Shown here one piece after another: positions 26,502-35,805 of a stretch of DNA of 64,000 nucleotides. Position 1 is the first letter of the stretch, and every line of letters begins with the position of its first letter. The stretch is from assembly GCF_042684485.1 (NCBI RefSeq), contig NZ_JBHULM010000011.1, forward strand, positions 1,736,001 through 1,800,000, given 5' to 3'. The stretch comes from Oceanihabitans gracilariae. GTDB lineage: Bacteria; Bacteroidota; Bacteroidia; Flavobacteriales; Flavobacteriaceae. Position numbers and translations under genes: made by a program. Below the pieces are notes generated by a model, which made no database searches, was not told the DNA's origin, and saw nothing but the letters and a program-made list of their open reading frames with translations.

Positions 26502-26531
26502 AAAAGGCAAGCTATTTAGTTTGCCTTTTTT
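26502..26531 (+). terminator. Terminator between the tandem paralogues
   Basis: GGCAAGCTA pairs with TAGTTTGCC (one G-U pair), flanked by AAAA and a T-run. Ends the first paralogue's transcript. Confidence 0.8.
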
Positions 26532-26591
26532 ATTAAACTTAAATCAAATATATGGTATAATTTTTGCGCCTTAATTTTAAAATAAATAATT

Positions 26592-27302
26592 ATGAAATAT
26601 CTTTTTTTAGTACCTGCGTTATTTTTAATAACTAATTCTTTTGGTCAAGATGCCGAAATAGTCACTAATAGTTCATCTAATTATGGAGCTGCAGAAATTA
26701 ACAGTTCATCTACTAATGGACTTTGGATTAAAAATTCCTCTGTTGCAGAAGATATGGAAGGAAGTTCTTATTTATTTAAAAATTGGTTGAATAATGCCAT
26801 TGTTTATGATATAGCAGGTAAGCGCTACAATTTACCAAACTGTAATTTTAATATTGAATCTAATCGTATAGAAGCGCAATTAGATGATGTAAAAGGTAAA
26901 ATTTTTGCTTTTAATACTAGAGATATTAGTAAAGTTGAAATTAATAATAAAGTCTTTATAAAAAAGAACACCAATAAAGGTACTAACCAGTTAGTAGAAG
27001 TATTACAACAAGGTGAACAAACGGTTTTATTTAAAGCCTATGATATATCTATTTCAAAAGCTACTATTAATCCTATGACACAACAAAAAATGGGAAAAGA
27101 TAAAATAGTAGTAAAAAGCAATTATTATTTTGAGAAAAACAACAAGGTAGAAGAAATAAAACTTAAAAAATCGGTTTTAATGAGTTTAATGGATGACAAA
27201 AAAAGTGAAGTTAAAAGCTATATGAAAGAGAACGATTTATCCATTACCAAAGAGCAAGATCTAATACAAATATTAGATTATTATAACACATTAATCAAAT
27301 AA
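26592..27302 (+). CDS. Exported protein of unknown function, tandem paralogue 2
   Basis: 236 residues with signal peptide (ending TNSFGQD). Clear paralogue of the preceding gene: 'SSYLFKNWLNNAIVYD', 'LPNCNFNIESNRIEAQLDDV', 'INPMTQQKMGKDKI', 'SLMDDKKSEVKSYMKEN' line up position by position. The two differ enough to be an old duplication. Terminators on both sides make it a single-gene transcript. A shared 'LWIKN' / 'VWIKN' segment and conserved 'LPNCNFNI' may mark a binding surface. Function unknown. Confidence 0.75.
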   Translation: MKYLFLVPALFLITNSFGQDAEIVTNSSSNYGAAEINSSSTNGLWIKNSSVAEDMEGSSYLFKNWLNNAIVYDIAGKRYNLPNCNFNIESNRIEAQLDDVKGKIFAFNTRDISKVEINNKVFIKKNTNKGTNQLVEVLQQGEQTVLFKAYDISISKATINPMTQQKMGKDKIVVKSNYYFEKNNKVEEIKLKKSVLMSLMDDKKSEVKSYMKENDLSITKEQDLIQILDYYNTLIK

Positions 27303-27321
27303 ATTTTGAGTGTAAAAAATA

Positions 27322-27356
27322 TAAAGGATAAACTATTTTAGTTTATCCTTTTTTTT
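27322..27356 (+). terminator. Terminator after paralogue 2
   Basis: AAAGGATAAACTA pairs with the following AGTTTATCCTTT arm and ends in eight T. Confidence 0.9.
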
Positions 27357-27397
27357 ATGCAATTTTGCAAAACAAACAACACTACATAAAAAATATA

Positions 27398-28504
27398 ATG
27401 AAATACCAATCTCTTAGAAAAGCTATTATTCTATTGGCAGATGGCACTATTTTTCATGGTAAAGCAGTAGCTAATAAAGAAGGCACAGCCTTTGGCGAAG
27501 TTTGCTTTAACACAGGAATGACAGGTTATCAAGAAATTTTTACAGATCCTTCTTACTTTGGGCAACTTATGGTAACTACCAATGCACATATAGGTAATTA
27601 TGGAACCAAAGCAGATGAAGTAGAATCTGAAGACATAAAAATAGCAGGACTTATTTGTAAAAACTTTAGCTATGAGTATTCTCGTGATGCAGCAGACAAT
27701 TCACTTGAAGAATTTTTAGATGCAAATAACCTTTTTGCAATTTCAGATATAGACACAAGAGCTCTTGTAAGTTATATAAGAGATCATGGAGCTATGAATG
27801 CAGTAATATCTACAGATGTTGAAAATGTAGAAGCTTTAAAAAAGCAACTAGCTGATATACCAAACATGCAAGGTTTAGAACTAGCTTCTAAAGTTTCTAC
27901 TACAGAGCCATATTATTTTGGAGATGAAAATGCTTCATTAAAAATAGCAGCTTTAGATATTGGTATTAAAAAGAACATACTTCGTAATTTTGCTAAAAGA
28001 GATGCCTATATAAAAGTATTTCCATATAATTCAAAATTTGAAGATTTAGAAGCATGGCAACCAGATGGCTATTTCTTATCTAATGGTCCTGGAGATCCAG
28101 AACCTTTAGTAGAAGCACAACAAGTAGCTAAAGAAATTATTAAAAGAAATTTACCTTTATTTGGTATTTGCTTAGGCCACCAAGTAATTGCACTAGCAAA
28201 TGGTATTTCTACTTATAAAATGCACAATGGACACAGAGGTATTAACCATCCTGTTAAAAACTTAATTACAGGAAAAGGGGAAATTACTTCACAAAACCAT
28301 GGATTTGCAATAAATAGAGAAGAAACAGAAGCACATGAAGATATAGAAATTACGCATGTACACTTAAATGATAATACCGTTGCAGGTATTAAAATGAAAA
28401 GTAAAAATTGTTTTTCTGTACAATACCATCCAGAAGCTAGTCCTGGTCCACATGATTCATCTTATTTATTTGATGAGTTTGTTAAAAATATGACATCTAA
28501 TTAA
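27398..28504 (+). CDS. carA: Carbamoyl-phosphate synthase small subunit
   Basis: 368 residues from ATG at 27398 (MKYQSLRKAIILLADGTIFH); an in-frame start 33 bp upstream adds residues that do not fit the family. CarA hydrolyses glutamine to supply ammonia to CarB for carbamoyl phosphate, used in pyrimidine and arginine synthesis. The N-terminal 'FGEVCFNTGMTGYQEIFTDP' and the class-I amidotransferase triad are present: Cys in 'GICLGHQ', His and Glu in 'QYHPEASPGPHD'. carB is not adjacent, so the two subunits are made from separate loci. Followed by enolase after a terminator. Confidence 0.97.
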   Translation: MKYQSLRKAIILLADGTIFHGKAVANKEGTAFGEVCFNTGMTGYQEIFTDPSYFGQLMVTTNAHIGNYGTKADEVESEDIKIAGLICKNFSYEYSRDAADNSLEEFLDANNLFAISDIDTRALVSYIRDHGAMNAVISTDVENVEALKKQLADIPNMQGLELASKVSTTEPYYFGDENASLKIAALDIGIKKNILRNFAKRDAYIKVFPYNSKFEDLEAWQPDGYFLSNGPGDPEPLVEAQQVAKEIIKRNLPLFGICLGHQVIALANGISTYKMHNGHRGINHPVKNLITGKGEITSQNHGFAINREETEAHEDIEITHVHLNDNTVAGIKMKSKNCFSVQYHPEASPGPHDSSYLFDEFVKNMTSN

Positions 28505-28509
28505 TATAG

Positions 28510-28546
28510 AAAAGGCAACAAATGTAGAAATTTGTTGTCTTTTCTG
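28510..28546 (+). terminator. Terminator after carA
   Basis: AAAAGGCAACAAAT pairs with ATTTGTTGTCTTTT (one mismatch-like wobble), followed by a short T-rich stretch. Confidence 0.8.
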
Positions 28547-28620
28547 TTTTACTATAACGTTTTAGCAATTATTTTATATAATAATTTAATTAACGTACTA
28601 AAAAAAAGAGAATTAAAAAG

Positions 28621-28628
28621 TAAATTTG
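28621..28628 (+). promoter_or_regulatory. -7 box of the enolase promoter
   Basis: TAAATTTG matches TANNTTTG and lies 20 bp before the start codon. No clear TTTG is found 19 bp upstream. Confidence 0.65.
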
Positions 28629-28647
28629 AGTAACAAAAACATATTTT

Positions 28648-29940
28648 ATGAGCATTATAATTAATATTCACGCAAGACAAATTTTAGATTCAAGAGGAAA
28701 CCCAACAGTAGAGGTTGACGTTATTACAGAAAACGGGTTTTTAGGAAGAGCAGCTGTACCATCAGGTGCATCAACAGGAGAACACGAAGCTGTAGAGTTA
28801 CGTGATGGAGGAGATACATTTATGGGAAAAGGAGTTACTAAAGCAGTAACTAATGTGAATACTATAATTGCAGATGAATTATTAGGTGTTTCCGTTTTTG
28901 AACAAAACGATATTGATCAAATTATGATTGATTTAGATGGTACACCAAATAAATCTAAATTAGGAGCAAATGCCATTTTAGGTGTTTCTTTAGCTGTAGC
29001 AAAAGCAGCAGCAAATGAATTAAGTTTACCATTATACAGATACGTTGGTGGTGTAAGTGCAAACACACTTCCTGTACCAATGATGAATATTATAAATGGA
29101 GGTTCACATAGTGATGCTCCTATTGCATTTCAAGAGTTTATGATAATGCCAGTAAAGGCTAAAAACTTTACACATGCAATGCAAATGGGAACAGAAATTT
29201 TTCACAACCTTAAAAAAGTATTGCACGATAGAGGTTTAAGTACAGCTGTAGGTGATGAAGGTGGATTTGCACCAAACCTAGAAGGAGGTACAGAAGATGC
29301 TTTAGAAACTATTGCTAAAGCAGTAGCAAATGCAGGTTACAAATTAGGTGATGATGTAATGATTGCTTTAGACTGTGCATCTGCAGAATTTTATGTAGAT
29401 GGTAAATACGACTACACGAAATTTGAAGGAGACAAAGGAAAAATAAGAACCAGTAAAGAACAAGCAGATTACTTAGCAGAATTAGCTGCTAAATACCCAA
29501 TAATTTCTATTGAAGACGGAATGGATGAAAATGATTGGGATGGTTGGAAATATTTAACCGAACAAATTGGAGATAAAGTACAATTAGTAGGTGATGATTT
29601 ATTTGTAACTAATGTAGAGCGTTTATCAAGAGGAATAGAAAATGGTATCGCTAATTCTATTTTAATTAAAGTAAACCAAATAGGTACCTTAACAGAAACT
29701 ATTGCTGCAGTTAATATGGCACATAATGCAGGATATACTTCTGTAATGTCACATAGATCTGGTGAAACAGAAGATAATACTATTGCAGATTTAGCGGTTG
29801 CTTTAAACACAGGACAAATTAAAACAGGTTCTGCTTCACGTAGTGATAGAATGGCTAAATACAACCAATTACTTCGTATAGAAGAAGAACTAGGTCAAGT
29901 CGCTTATTACCCAAAAGAGAAGGCTTTTAAAATTAAATAA
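28648..29940 (+). CDS. eno: Enolase
   Basis: 430 residues, normal length. Converts 2-phosphoglycerate to phosphoenolpyruvate in glycolysis. 'ARQILDSRGNPTVEVDV' start, 'GDEGGFAPNL' , metal ligands in 'SIEDGMDENDWDGW' and 'LVGDDLFVTN', and the signature 'ILIKVNQIGTLTE' followed by 'SHRSGETED' are intact. It has its own promoter and terminator. The order carA-eno-gltA downstream of rplQ is one I associate with Flavobacteriaceae. Confidence 0.98.
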   Translation: MSIIINIHARQILDSRGNPTVEVDVITENGFLGRAAVPSGASTGEHEAVELRDGGDTFMGKGVTKAVTNVNTIIADELLGVSVFEQNDIDQIMIDLDGTPNKSKLGANAILGVSLAVAKAAANELSLPLYRYVGGVSANTLPVPMMNIINGGSHSDAPIAFQEFMIMPVKAKNFTHAMQMGTEIFHNLKKVLHDRGLSTAVGDEGGFAPNLEGGTEDALETIAKAVANAGYKLGDDVMIALDCASAEFYVDGKYDYTKFEGDKGKIRTSKEQADYLAELAAKYPIISIEDGMDENDWDGWKYLTEQIGDKVQLVGDDLFVTNVERLSRGIENGIANSILIKVNQIGTLTETIAAVNMAHNAGYTSVMSHRSGETEDNTIADLAVALNTGQIKTGSASRSDRMAKYNQLLRIEEELGQVAYYPKEKAFKIK

Positions 29941-29958
29941 TACCATTTATACCAAGAA

Positions 29959-29998
29959 TAAAAAGTGCTTATTTGTTTAAAATAAGCACTTTTTTTTT
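29959..29998 (+). terminator. Terminator after eno
   Basis: AAAAAGTGCTTATT pairs with AATAAGCACTTTTT around a 7-base loop, then further T. Confidence 0.92.
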
Positions 29999-30038
29999 AT
30001 CATCAATTTTCCTAATAATATTATTGAAAAAACCTTTG

Positions 30039-30086
30039 GCATTCCGCTTTAAAAATCGTGTGATTTTTCGTAATTTAGCATTCCGC
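30039..30086 (+). repeat. GCATTCCGC direct repeats flanking a small hairpin upstream of gltA
   Basis: GCATTCCGC occurs at 30039-30047 and 30078-30086, 39 bp apart. Between them AAAAATC and GATTTTT can pair across GTGT. The near-consensus box TAATTTAG (30071-30078) lies just before the second copy. Looks like an operator or leader element of the citrate synthase gene. Confidence 0.4.
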
Positions 30087-30113
30087 AAAAATAAATAATA
30101 TTCAAAAATAAAT

Positions 30114-31400
30114 ATGTCAAAAACAGCTACATTAGAAATTGATGGAAAAAAATATGAGTTTCCTTTAATTGTAGGAACAGAAAACGAAGTTGCTATAGAT
30201 ATTAAAACGTTAAGAACAGCAACAGGAGGAGTTACAACTATAGATCCTGGTTTTAAAAACACAGGTTCTTGTGAAAGTGCAATAACTTTTTTAAATGGTG
30301 AAGAAGGTATCTTAAGGTACAGAGGTTACTCTATTGAAGAATTAGCTGAAAAAGCAGATTTTTTAGAAGTAGCATTCTTACTTATTTTTGGTGAATTACC
30401 AACAAAAGAAGAACTAGATAAATTTCATGCAGATATAAAAGAACAATCTGTTGTAGATGATGATATAAAAAAGATATTAGACGCTTTTCCTAAGACAGCA
30501 CACCCAATGGGAGTGTTATCGTCTTTAACAAGTGCCTTAACCGCTTTTAACCCTTCTTCTGTAAATGTAGATTCTGAAGAAGATATGTATAAAAGCGTAG
30601 TTAAAATACTAGGGAAATTCCCTGTATTAGTAGCTTGGACAATGCGTAAAAAACAAGGCTTACCATTAGACTATGGAGATAACTCTTTAGGTTATGTAGA
30701 GAACATCTTAAAAATGATGTTTAAAAAACCAAATGAAGAGTACAACCAAAGTTCTATTTTAGTTAACGCTTTAGATAAATTATTAATCTTACACGCAGAT
30801 CACGAACAAAACTGTTCTACTTCTACAGTACGTATAGTAGGATCTGCACATACAGGTTTATTTGCTTCTATTTCTTCTGGTATATCTGCACTTTGGGGAC
30901 CATTACATGGTGGAGCAAACCAAGCGGTTTTAGAAATGTTAAGCGGTATTGAAGCAGATGGTGGAGATACTAAAAAATACATGGCTAAAGCTAAAGATAA
31001 AAGTGATCCTTTCCGTTTAATGGGCTTTGGTCATAGAGTTTATAAAAACTTTGACCCTAGAGCAAAAATCATTAAAGTTGCTGCAGACGAAGTTTTAGGA
31101 GATCTTGGTGTAGAAGACCCAATTTTAGATATTGCTAAAGGTTTAGAAAAAGAAGCTTTAGAAGACCAATACTTTGTAGATAGAAAACTATATCCAAATG
31201 TAGATTTCTATTCTGGAATTATTTATAGAGCGATGGGTATTCCTACAGATATGTTTACAGTAATGTTTGCATTAGGAAGATTACCAGGTTGGATTGCACA
31301 ATGGCGTGAAATGCGTTTACGTAAAGAACCTATTGGAAGACCAAGACAAGTCTATACTGGAGAAAACAGTAGAGCATTTAAAGACATAGAAAACAGATAA
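30114..31400 (+). CDS. gltA: Citrate synthase
   Basis: 428 residues. Condenses oxaloacetate with acetyl-CoA, the entry to the TCA cycle. The catalytic residues are seen in 'GPLHGGANQAV' (His), 'MGFGHRVYKNFDPR' (His) and 'VDFYSGIIYRAMG' (Asp). The length and N-terminal beta domain fit the hexameric, NADH-regulated type II class, but allosteric residues were not checked. Its upstream region has paired GCATTCCGC repeats, and a terminator follows. Confidence 0.97.
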   Translation: MSKTATLEIDGKKYEFPLIVGTENEVAIDIKTLRTATGGVTTIDPGFKNTGSCESAITFLNGEEGILRYRGYSIEELAEKADFLEVAFLLIFGELPTKEELDKFHADIKEQSVVDDDIKKILDAFPKTAHPMGVLSSLTSALTAFNPSSVNVDSEEDMYKSVVKILGKFPVLVAWTMRKKQGLPLDYGDNSLGYVENILKMMFKKPNEEYNQSSILVNALDKLLILHADHEQNCSTSTVRIVGSAHTGLFASISSGISALWGPLHGGANQAVLEMLSGIEADGGDTKKYMAKAKDKSDPFRLMGFGHRVYKNFDPRAKIIKVAADEVLGDLGVEDPILDIAKGLEKEALEDQYFVDRKLYPNVDFYSGIIYRAMGIPTDMFTVMFALGRLPGWIAQWREMRLRKEPIGRPRQVYTGENSRAFKDIENR

Positions 31401-31419
31401 TATATTTTATTTTATCCAT

Positions 31420-31452
31420 TAAAGCTTCATAAGTAATTATGAAGCTTTTTTA
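31420..31452 (+). terminator. Terminator after gltA
   Basis: AAAGCTTCATAA pairs with TTATGAAGCTTT around a 4-base loop, then a T-run. Confidence 0.92.
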
Positions 31453-31464
31453 TATATTTACATT

Positions 31465-32379
31465 ATGCTAAAACTAAACGTTAAAAATGAAACTTCTAGG
31501 TTAAGAGCAGTTGTTTTGGGTACTGCAGTTAGTAATGGACCAACACCAAGCTTAGATGAAGCTTATGATCCTAAATCTTTAGAACATATTAAAGCAGGAA
31601 CCTATCCTGTAGAAGAAGATATGGTAAAAGAAATGGAAGCCGTTGCTGCTGTTTTTAAAAAGTATGATGTTATGGTTTACAGACCAGAGCTAATAAAAGA
31701 TTGTAATCAAATATTTGCTAGAGATATTGCCTTTGTAATAGACGATGTTTTTGTAAAAGCAAATATCTTACCAGATAGAGAAGAAGAATTAGATGCTATA
31801 CAATATGTTATAGATAAAGTACATCCAGAAAAAGTTATTCGTCCGCCAGAAGAAGTACATATTGAAGGAGGAGACGTGATGCTTTGGAATGATTATATCT
31901 TTGTAGGTACCTACAGAGAAGAAGACTATCCAGATTATATTGTTGCTAGAACCAATACACAAGGTGTTGCTTTTCTTGAAAAAACCTTTCCGCATAAAAA
32001 AGTAAAATCTTTTAACCTAAGGAAGTCACAAACCAATCCTAGAGATAATGCATTGCATTTAGATTGCTGTTTTCAACCTATAGGTACCAACAAAGCCATT
32101 TTACATAAAGAAGGATTTTTAGAAGAGGAAGAATATGAATGGTTGTTAAATTATTTCGGAAAAGAAAATTGCTTCATTATTACCAAAGAAGAAATGTATA
32201 ATATGAATAGTAATGTATTTTCTATTGCGGAAGATGTAGTAATTTCTGAAAAGAACTTTACACGATTAAATACATGGTTACGCAAAAATGGTATTACTGT
32301 AGAAGAAGTACCTTATGCTGAAATAGCAAAACAAGAAGGATTACTGCGTTGTAGTACTATGCCTTTAATAAGAGATTAG
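31465..32379 (+). CDS. Arginine deiminase / amidinotransferase-superfamily enzyme (DDAH-like)
   Basis: 304 residues, soluble, no signal peptide. Guanidino-modifying superfamily motifs are seen in order: 'FARDIAF' (85-87 ARD), 'HIEGGDVML' (EGGD 134-137), His198 in 'NALHLDC', and a C-terminal catalytic Cys296 in 'LLRCSTMPLIRD'. These enzymes cleave arginine, citrulline or methylated arginines through a Cys-linked intermediate. The substrate cannot be fixed from motifs. It follows gltA after a terminator with the near-consensus TATATTTA box close to its ATG, so the leader would be very short. Confidence 0.8.
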   Translation: MLKLNVKNETSRLRAVVLGTAVSNGPTPSLDEAYDPKSLEHIKAGTYPVEEDMVKEMEAVAAVFKKYDVMVYRPELIKDCNQIFARDIAFVIDDVFVKANILPDREEELDAIQYVIDKVHPEKVIRPPEEVHIEGGDVMLWNDYIFVGTYREEDYPDYIVARTNTQGVAFLEKTFPHKKVKSFNLRKSQTNPRDNALHLDCCFQPIGTNKAILHKEGFLEEEEYEWLLNYFGKENCFIITKEEMYNMNSNVFSIAEDVVISEKNFTRLNTWLRKNGITVEEVPYAEIAKQEGLLRCSTMPLIRD

Positions 32380-32387
32380 TGTTAAAT

Positions 32388-32420
32388 AGAAAATGCGCCA
32401 CATTTGCGACGCATTTTCTT
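32388..32420. terminator. Bidirectional terminator between convergent genes
   Basis: GAAAATGCG pairs with CGCATTTTC around a 12-base loop, midway between the stop codons of a plus-strand and a minus-strand gene. It can serve both. Confidence 0.75.
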
Positions 32421-32441
32421 CACTATTAACCATAGAGTCTC

Positions 32442-35400
32442 TCAATCTATAATTAACTTTTTTATTACTCTAACGTTATTACTTGTTTGTATGTTAACAA
32501 TATAAGTTCCGGAAGATAAGTTGGAGGTGTTTATGTTTTTGTTGGTATTATCAAGCTCTTTAAAAAGTACTTTTCTACCTAATAAATCATATAAAGTAAC
32601 AGCAAGCTCTTCACCATCATTAGAAGTTATGGTAACATAATTAGTGGCAGGATTAGGGTACATTTTTATAGTACTTTTAGTAAAAGTATCTACGCTTAAG
32701 GTACCACTTTGAACACCACAGTAAGTCATACTCCAAGAGTTAAGGTAACCATCATCACCAATACCAGTATCTGTAATATTTAATGTCCAATCTCCAAGAC
32801 TACTCTCTCCATTAAGAGCTGAAAGCGCTTGTATAGGTTGTAACGTTCCTGAAATAGCTGGACTTGTAGAAGAACAGTTAATAGCAGTAGATCCTGCATC
32901 ATCAAACGTTACTAGCATATCTGGATTAGAATCACATTGTGTAGCTATTAATGATATAGAAGTTCCTTGAGGACTAACTAGCTCTAATACTACATCACCA
33001 ATATAAGGATGTGTTATATCTACACTAATATTAATATCTGATAAAGGAATATCATTTTCAATAGTAATGGTATTACTTGTTGTTTGTGTAGAAAGAATTA
33101 AAGTAGGAGTTGTACTATTTGCTGTTAAGCACTCTGTTGCGCCAGTTGTAAAACTATAAGCAGTAGAAAAAGCACTTTCTCCACATTCGTTTTTTTGTTT
33201 TACTCGCCAATAATACGTTGTGTTTTCATTTAAACTAGTTGCTTGTGTATAGGTATTACTTGCTACAGTACTTGTTTCTATAATGGTATTAAAATTAGAA
33301 TCGCTTGCAATTTCAATATCATAAACTACTGTTGTTTCAGTATTATCTGCACTCCAAGTGTAGTTCGGGTAGGTTGCTTGGTTGGTACTATAATTTACAG
33401 GAGTTACTAAGGATGGAACAGAAAAAGTACTCGCTTTTAATGTTAAATTAACTGTAGCAGATCTAGTAGCACTTATTGAAGTACCTTCAGCAATTAGAGA
33501 GTAATCTTGTGCTGTTGCACCATCATAACCTTCTATAGTCATAACAATTGTTTCTTCGGTACTACTTGCTGTAGCAGGAGTAAAAGTAGCAGAAGCTCCA
33601 GAAGGTAAACCTGTAGCAGAAAATGTTACGGTTTCTAAAAATCCGGTTGAAGGTAAATAGTCAAAACTAAAAGAAGTACTGTTTGTATTGTTACATTCTG
33701 ATTTTGTAACATCTATTGCTGTTAAGAAAAATGTAGGTGTAGTAACTTCTTCAATAGTTATTATAGCATCATTAACATCTAAAAAGATATTGTCTGCAGC
33801 ACTTACCATTATACGACCAGTAGTTGTAACAGTAGAAGGAACAACTATATTTGCTGTTCCATTATTTGGTACATTATTAGCTAAAGTTACTGTGTCTGAA
33901 AAATCACCTGCAGCAGAAAATGTAATGTTTACTAATTGACAATTAACGGTAAGTATATTTGTAGTATTAGCAACATCCCAAGTAATGGTTTCTGTAGCAC
34001 CTTGAGTCCAAGTGGTATTTTCATTTTGACTAGACACTTCAAAAGGACCTGCAGATATATCTGTATTAATAGTCATTAAATCATCAGCAGTTTGTCCTCC
34101 ATAAATAACATTATCTCTAACCGTTAGTGCAAATTCAAAAGCACGTTGCGCATACGGAATTACTTCCCAAGTAGGTGTAAGGTCATTATTTATAATATCA
34201 CTCATTTGCGGAAAGTATCTTTTAGGAGAAGTGGTACCTCTTCTAGATCTAAACATTGGTCCTGCTGTTGCTGTTGGTACAGGCATAAGCGGAGACTGCA
34301 TGTCTTCATTATCATTTTGCTCCCAAGTATACGTAAGAACATCACCATTAGTTGCAGTATCAGGATCTGAACCAGCACCTGTAAGAACAAATGCAGTACC
34401 AATTGGTATTATATAATCATCACCAGCATCTGCAGTAGGAGGTAAGTTAGTAACAGTAATCTCTTCAAAACAAGCAGAACTAACTCCGCCTTGAATGTTT
34501 GCACTAATATCTCTAATATTTACATAATTAAAATAATCATCAGAGTTGTCTTGTACATTTTGTCCTGTACATATTCCTGCATAACCCATAATAGAAGATC
34601 CACTTCCAGGTTCTACTTCAGTATTGTTTCCACTTTTTAAACAAGTAGTTGTTCCGTTGTGTGTGTGGTAACCTCCCATTTGGTGACCAATTTCATGCGC
34701 TACATAATCTACATCAAAAGAATCTCCAGTAGGATTTGCTCTACCTGTCATTCCACTTCCTTTAGTTCCAGAAGTACATACGCAACCAATACAACCAGCG
34801 TTTCCGCCTCCATCTGTATTAAAGTTATGTCCTATATCATAATTTGCATCACCAATATTATTATCTATAACTTCTTGTGTTTTGTCATTATACTCTCCAT
34901 CAAAAGGGTCTGTAGCTGCATCATAATACATGATATCAAAATTGTTTGGTACAAACTGAAATGTTATACCCATTTCTTTTTCATAAATACCATTTACACG
35001 AGTCATGGTTATTACCATTTGTGCCATGATATTCGATTTTTTTTCAAAGTCTGTAGTAGCACTTCCAATAAACAAAGCACCATATTCTCCAGTACATGAC
35101 ATTGCTAGTTCATAACGTCTAATTTTACTATCGTCTGTAGCACGAAGTACTTCACTAGAAGCTGTATTTTTTGCTTTTTCATACATTGTATTATCTGTTT
35201 CGCAAGAAAAAATATCACTAGAGCTATTTACTAAATCCTCACGTTTATAAGCAATATATACAGATTTGTCTTTAGTATACGGATCAATAAAAAAAGTTGA
35301 TTTTCCTGGTTCAAAAACTTGTCCGTGAAATCCAGCTTGTGAAACACTAAAACGAATAAAAGTACCTGGATTTTCTATAGAACGTCCAACAAAACTTTTT

Positions 35401-35738
35401 ATGTTAGGAAGTTGCGCAGCCAAAGTTGGATGTAATATTTCGGTATCTAAAACGCGGTAACTTTCTAATCCTCCAGCAGCATTAGGTACTTGAATTATGT
35501 TTGAAGACTCGCCAAAAAAGGCTCCTTGAATAGGTGCATTTTGAAGTTTGTTTTTAATAGATTCAATATCCATAGTGTATAATGTATACGCTGTAGGCAT
35601 TTTATCTTTATTAAAACTAATGTTTTTTATGTTGCTTTGAACTGTTGTTTTAGACCAATCACTTGTTTTGTTTTGTGCCCATGAAATACTCATAAAAGCG
35701 CAAAGAACTACGGTAATAATTATGGTAAATTTTTTCAT
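32442..35738 (-). CDS. Secreted reprolysin-like zinc metalloprotease with P-domain and T9SS sorting domain
   Basis: 1098 residues. Signal peptide (ends SISWAQN), propeptide to about 200, then a metzincin catalytic domain with 'AHEIGHQMGGYHTH' (zinc ligands His348, His352, His358; catalytic Glu349) and a Met-turn at Met384 in 'SSIMGYAG'. Downstream are an Ig-like region, an Fn3-like domain ('TTYYWRVKQKNECGESAFS'), a proprotein-convertase P-type domain ('THPYIGDVVLELVSPQGTS' ... 'LGDWTLNITDTG'), and a type-A T9SS tail ('MYPNPATNYVTITS' ... 'LSSGTYIVNI'). It is secreted or surface-attached and degrades protein. It lies 67 bp downstream of the M4 protease gene with a hairpin between. Confidence 0.93.
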   Translation of the reverse strand: MKKFTIIITVVLCAFMSISWAQNKTSDWSKTTVQSNIKNISFNKDKMPTAYTLYTMDIESIKNKLQNAPIQGAFFGESSNIIQVPNAAGGLESYRVLDTEILHPTLAAQLPNIKSFVGRSIENPGTFIRFSVSQAGFHGQVFEPGKSTFFIDPYTKDKSVYIAYKREDLVNSSSDIFSCETDNTMYEKAKNTASSEVLRATDDSKIRRYELAMSCTGEYGALFIGSATTDFEKKSNIMAQMVITMTRVNGIYEKEMGITFQFVPNNFDIMYYDAATDPFDGEYNDKTQEVIDNNIGDANYDIGHNFNTDGGGNAGCIGCVCTSGTKGSGMTGRANPTGDSFDVDYVAHEIGHQMGGYHTHNGTTTCLKSGNNTEVEPGSGSSIMGYAGICTGQNVQDNSDDYFNYVNIRDISANIQGGVSSACFEEITVTNLPPTADAGDDYIIPIGTAFVLTGAGSDPDTATNGDVLTYTWEQNDNEDMQSPLMPVPTATAGPMFRSRRGTTSPKRYFPQMSDIINNDLTPTWEVIPYAQRAFEFALTVRDNVIYGGQTADDLMTINTDISAGPFEVSSQNENTTWTQGATETITWDVANTTNILTVNCQLVNITFSAAGDFSDTVTLANNVPNNGTANIVVPSTVTTTGRIMVSAADNIFLDVNDAIITIEEVTTPTFFLTAIDVTKSECNNTNSTSFSFDYLPSTGFLETVTFSATGLPSGASATFTPATASSTEETIVMTIEGYDGATAQDYSLIAEGTSISATRSATVNLTLKASTFSVPSLVTPVNYSTNQATYPNYTWSADNTETTVVYDIEIASDSNFNTIIETSTVASNTYTQATSLNENTTYYWRVKQKNECGESAFSTAYSFTTGATECLTANSTTPTLILSTQTTSNTITIENDIPLSDINISVDITHPYIGDVVLELVSPQGTSISLIATQCDSNPDMLVTFDDAGSTAINCSSTSPAISGTLQPIQALSALNGESSLGDWTLNITDTGIGDDGYLNSWSMTYCGVQSGTLSVDTFTKSTIKMYPNPATNYVTITSNDGEELAVTLYDLLGRKVLFKELDNTNKNINTSNLSSGTYIVNIQTSNNVRVIKKLIID

Positions 35739-35763
35739 ATTATTATATTAAAGTTATTAGGAA

Positions 35764-35797
35764 TAAAAGCCTGATGGACAACACCAGGCTTTTTTAA
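35764..35797 (-). terminator. Hairpin between the two metalloprotease genes
   Basis: AAAAGCCTG pairs with CAGGCTTTT around an 11-base loop. On the minus strand the T-run is only four bases, so partial read-through into the next protease gene is likely. Confidence 0.65.
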
Positions 35798-35805
35798 TAT
35801 TTAAA

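Noticed and set aside
27365..27397. Upstream start for carA
   Set aside because: The family begins near MKYQSLRKAIILLADG; the extra eleven residues come from the intergenic AT-rich stretch next to the previous terminator.
29469..29864. A 131-codon minus-strand frame inside eno
   Set aside because: Shadow of the highly conserved enolase frame on the opposite strand; no promoter or family match.
34146..35099. Plus-strand open frames opposite the reprolysin-like protease
   Set aside because: They mirror the codon pattern of the minus-strand protease, have no ribosome-binding context, and encode Ser/Ile/Cys-rich low-complexity sequence.
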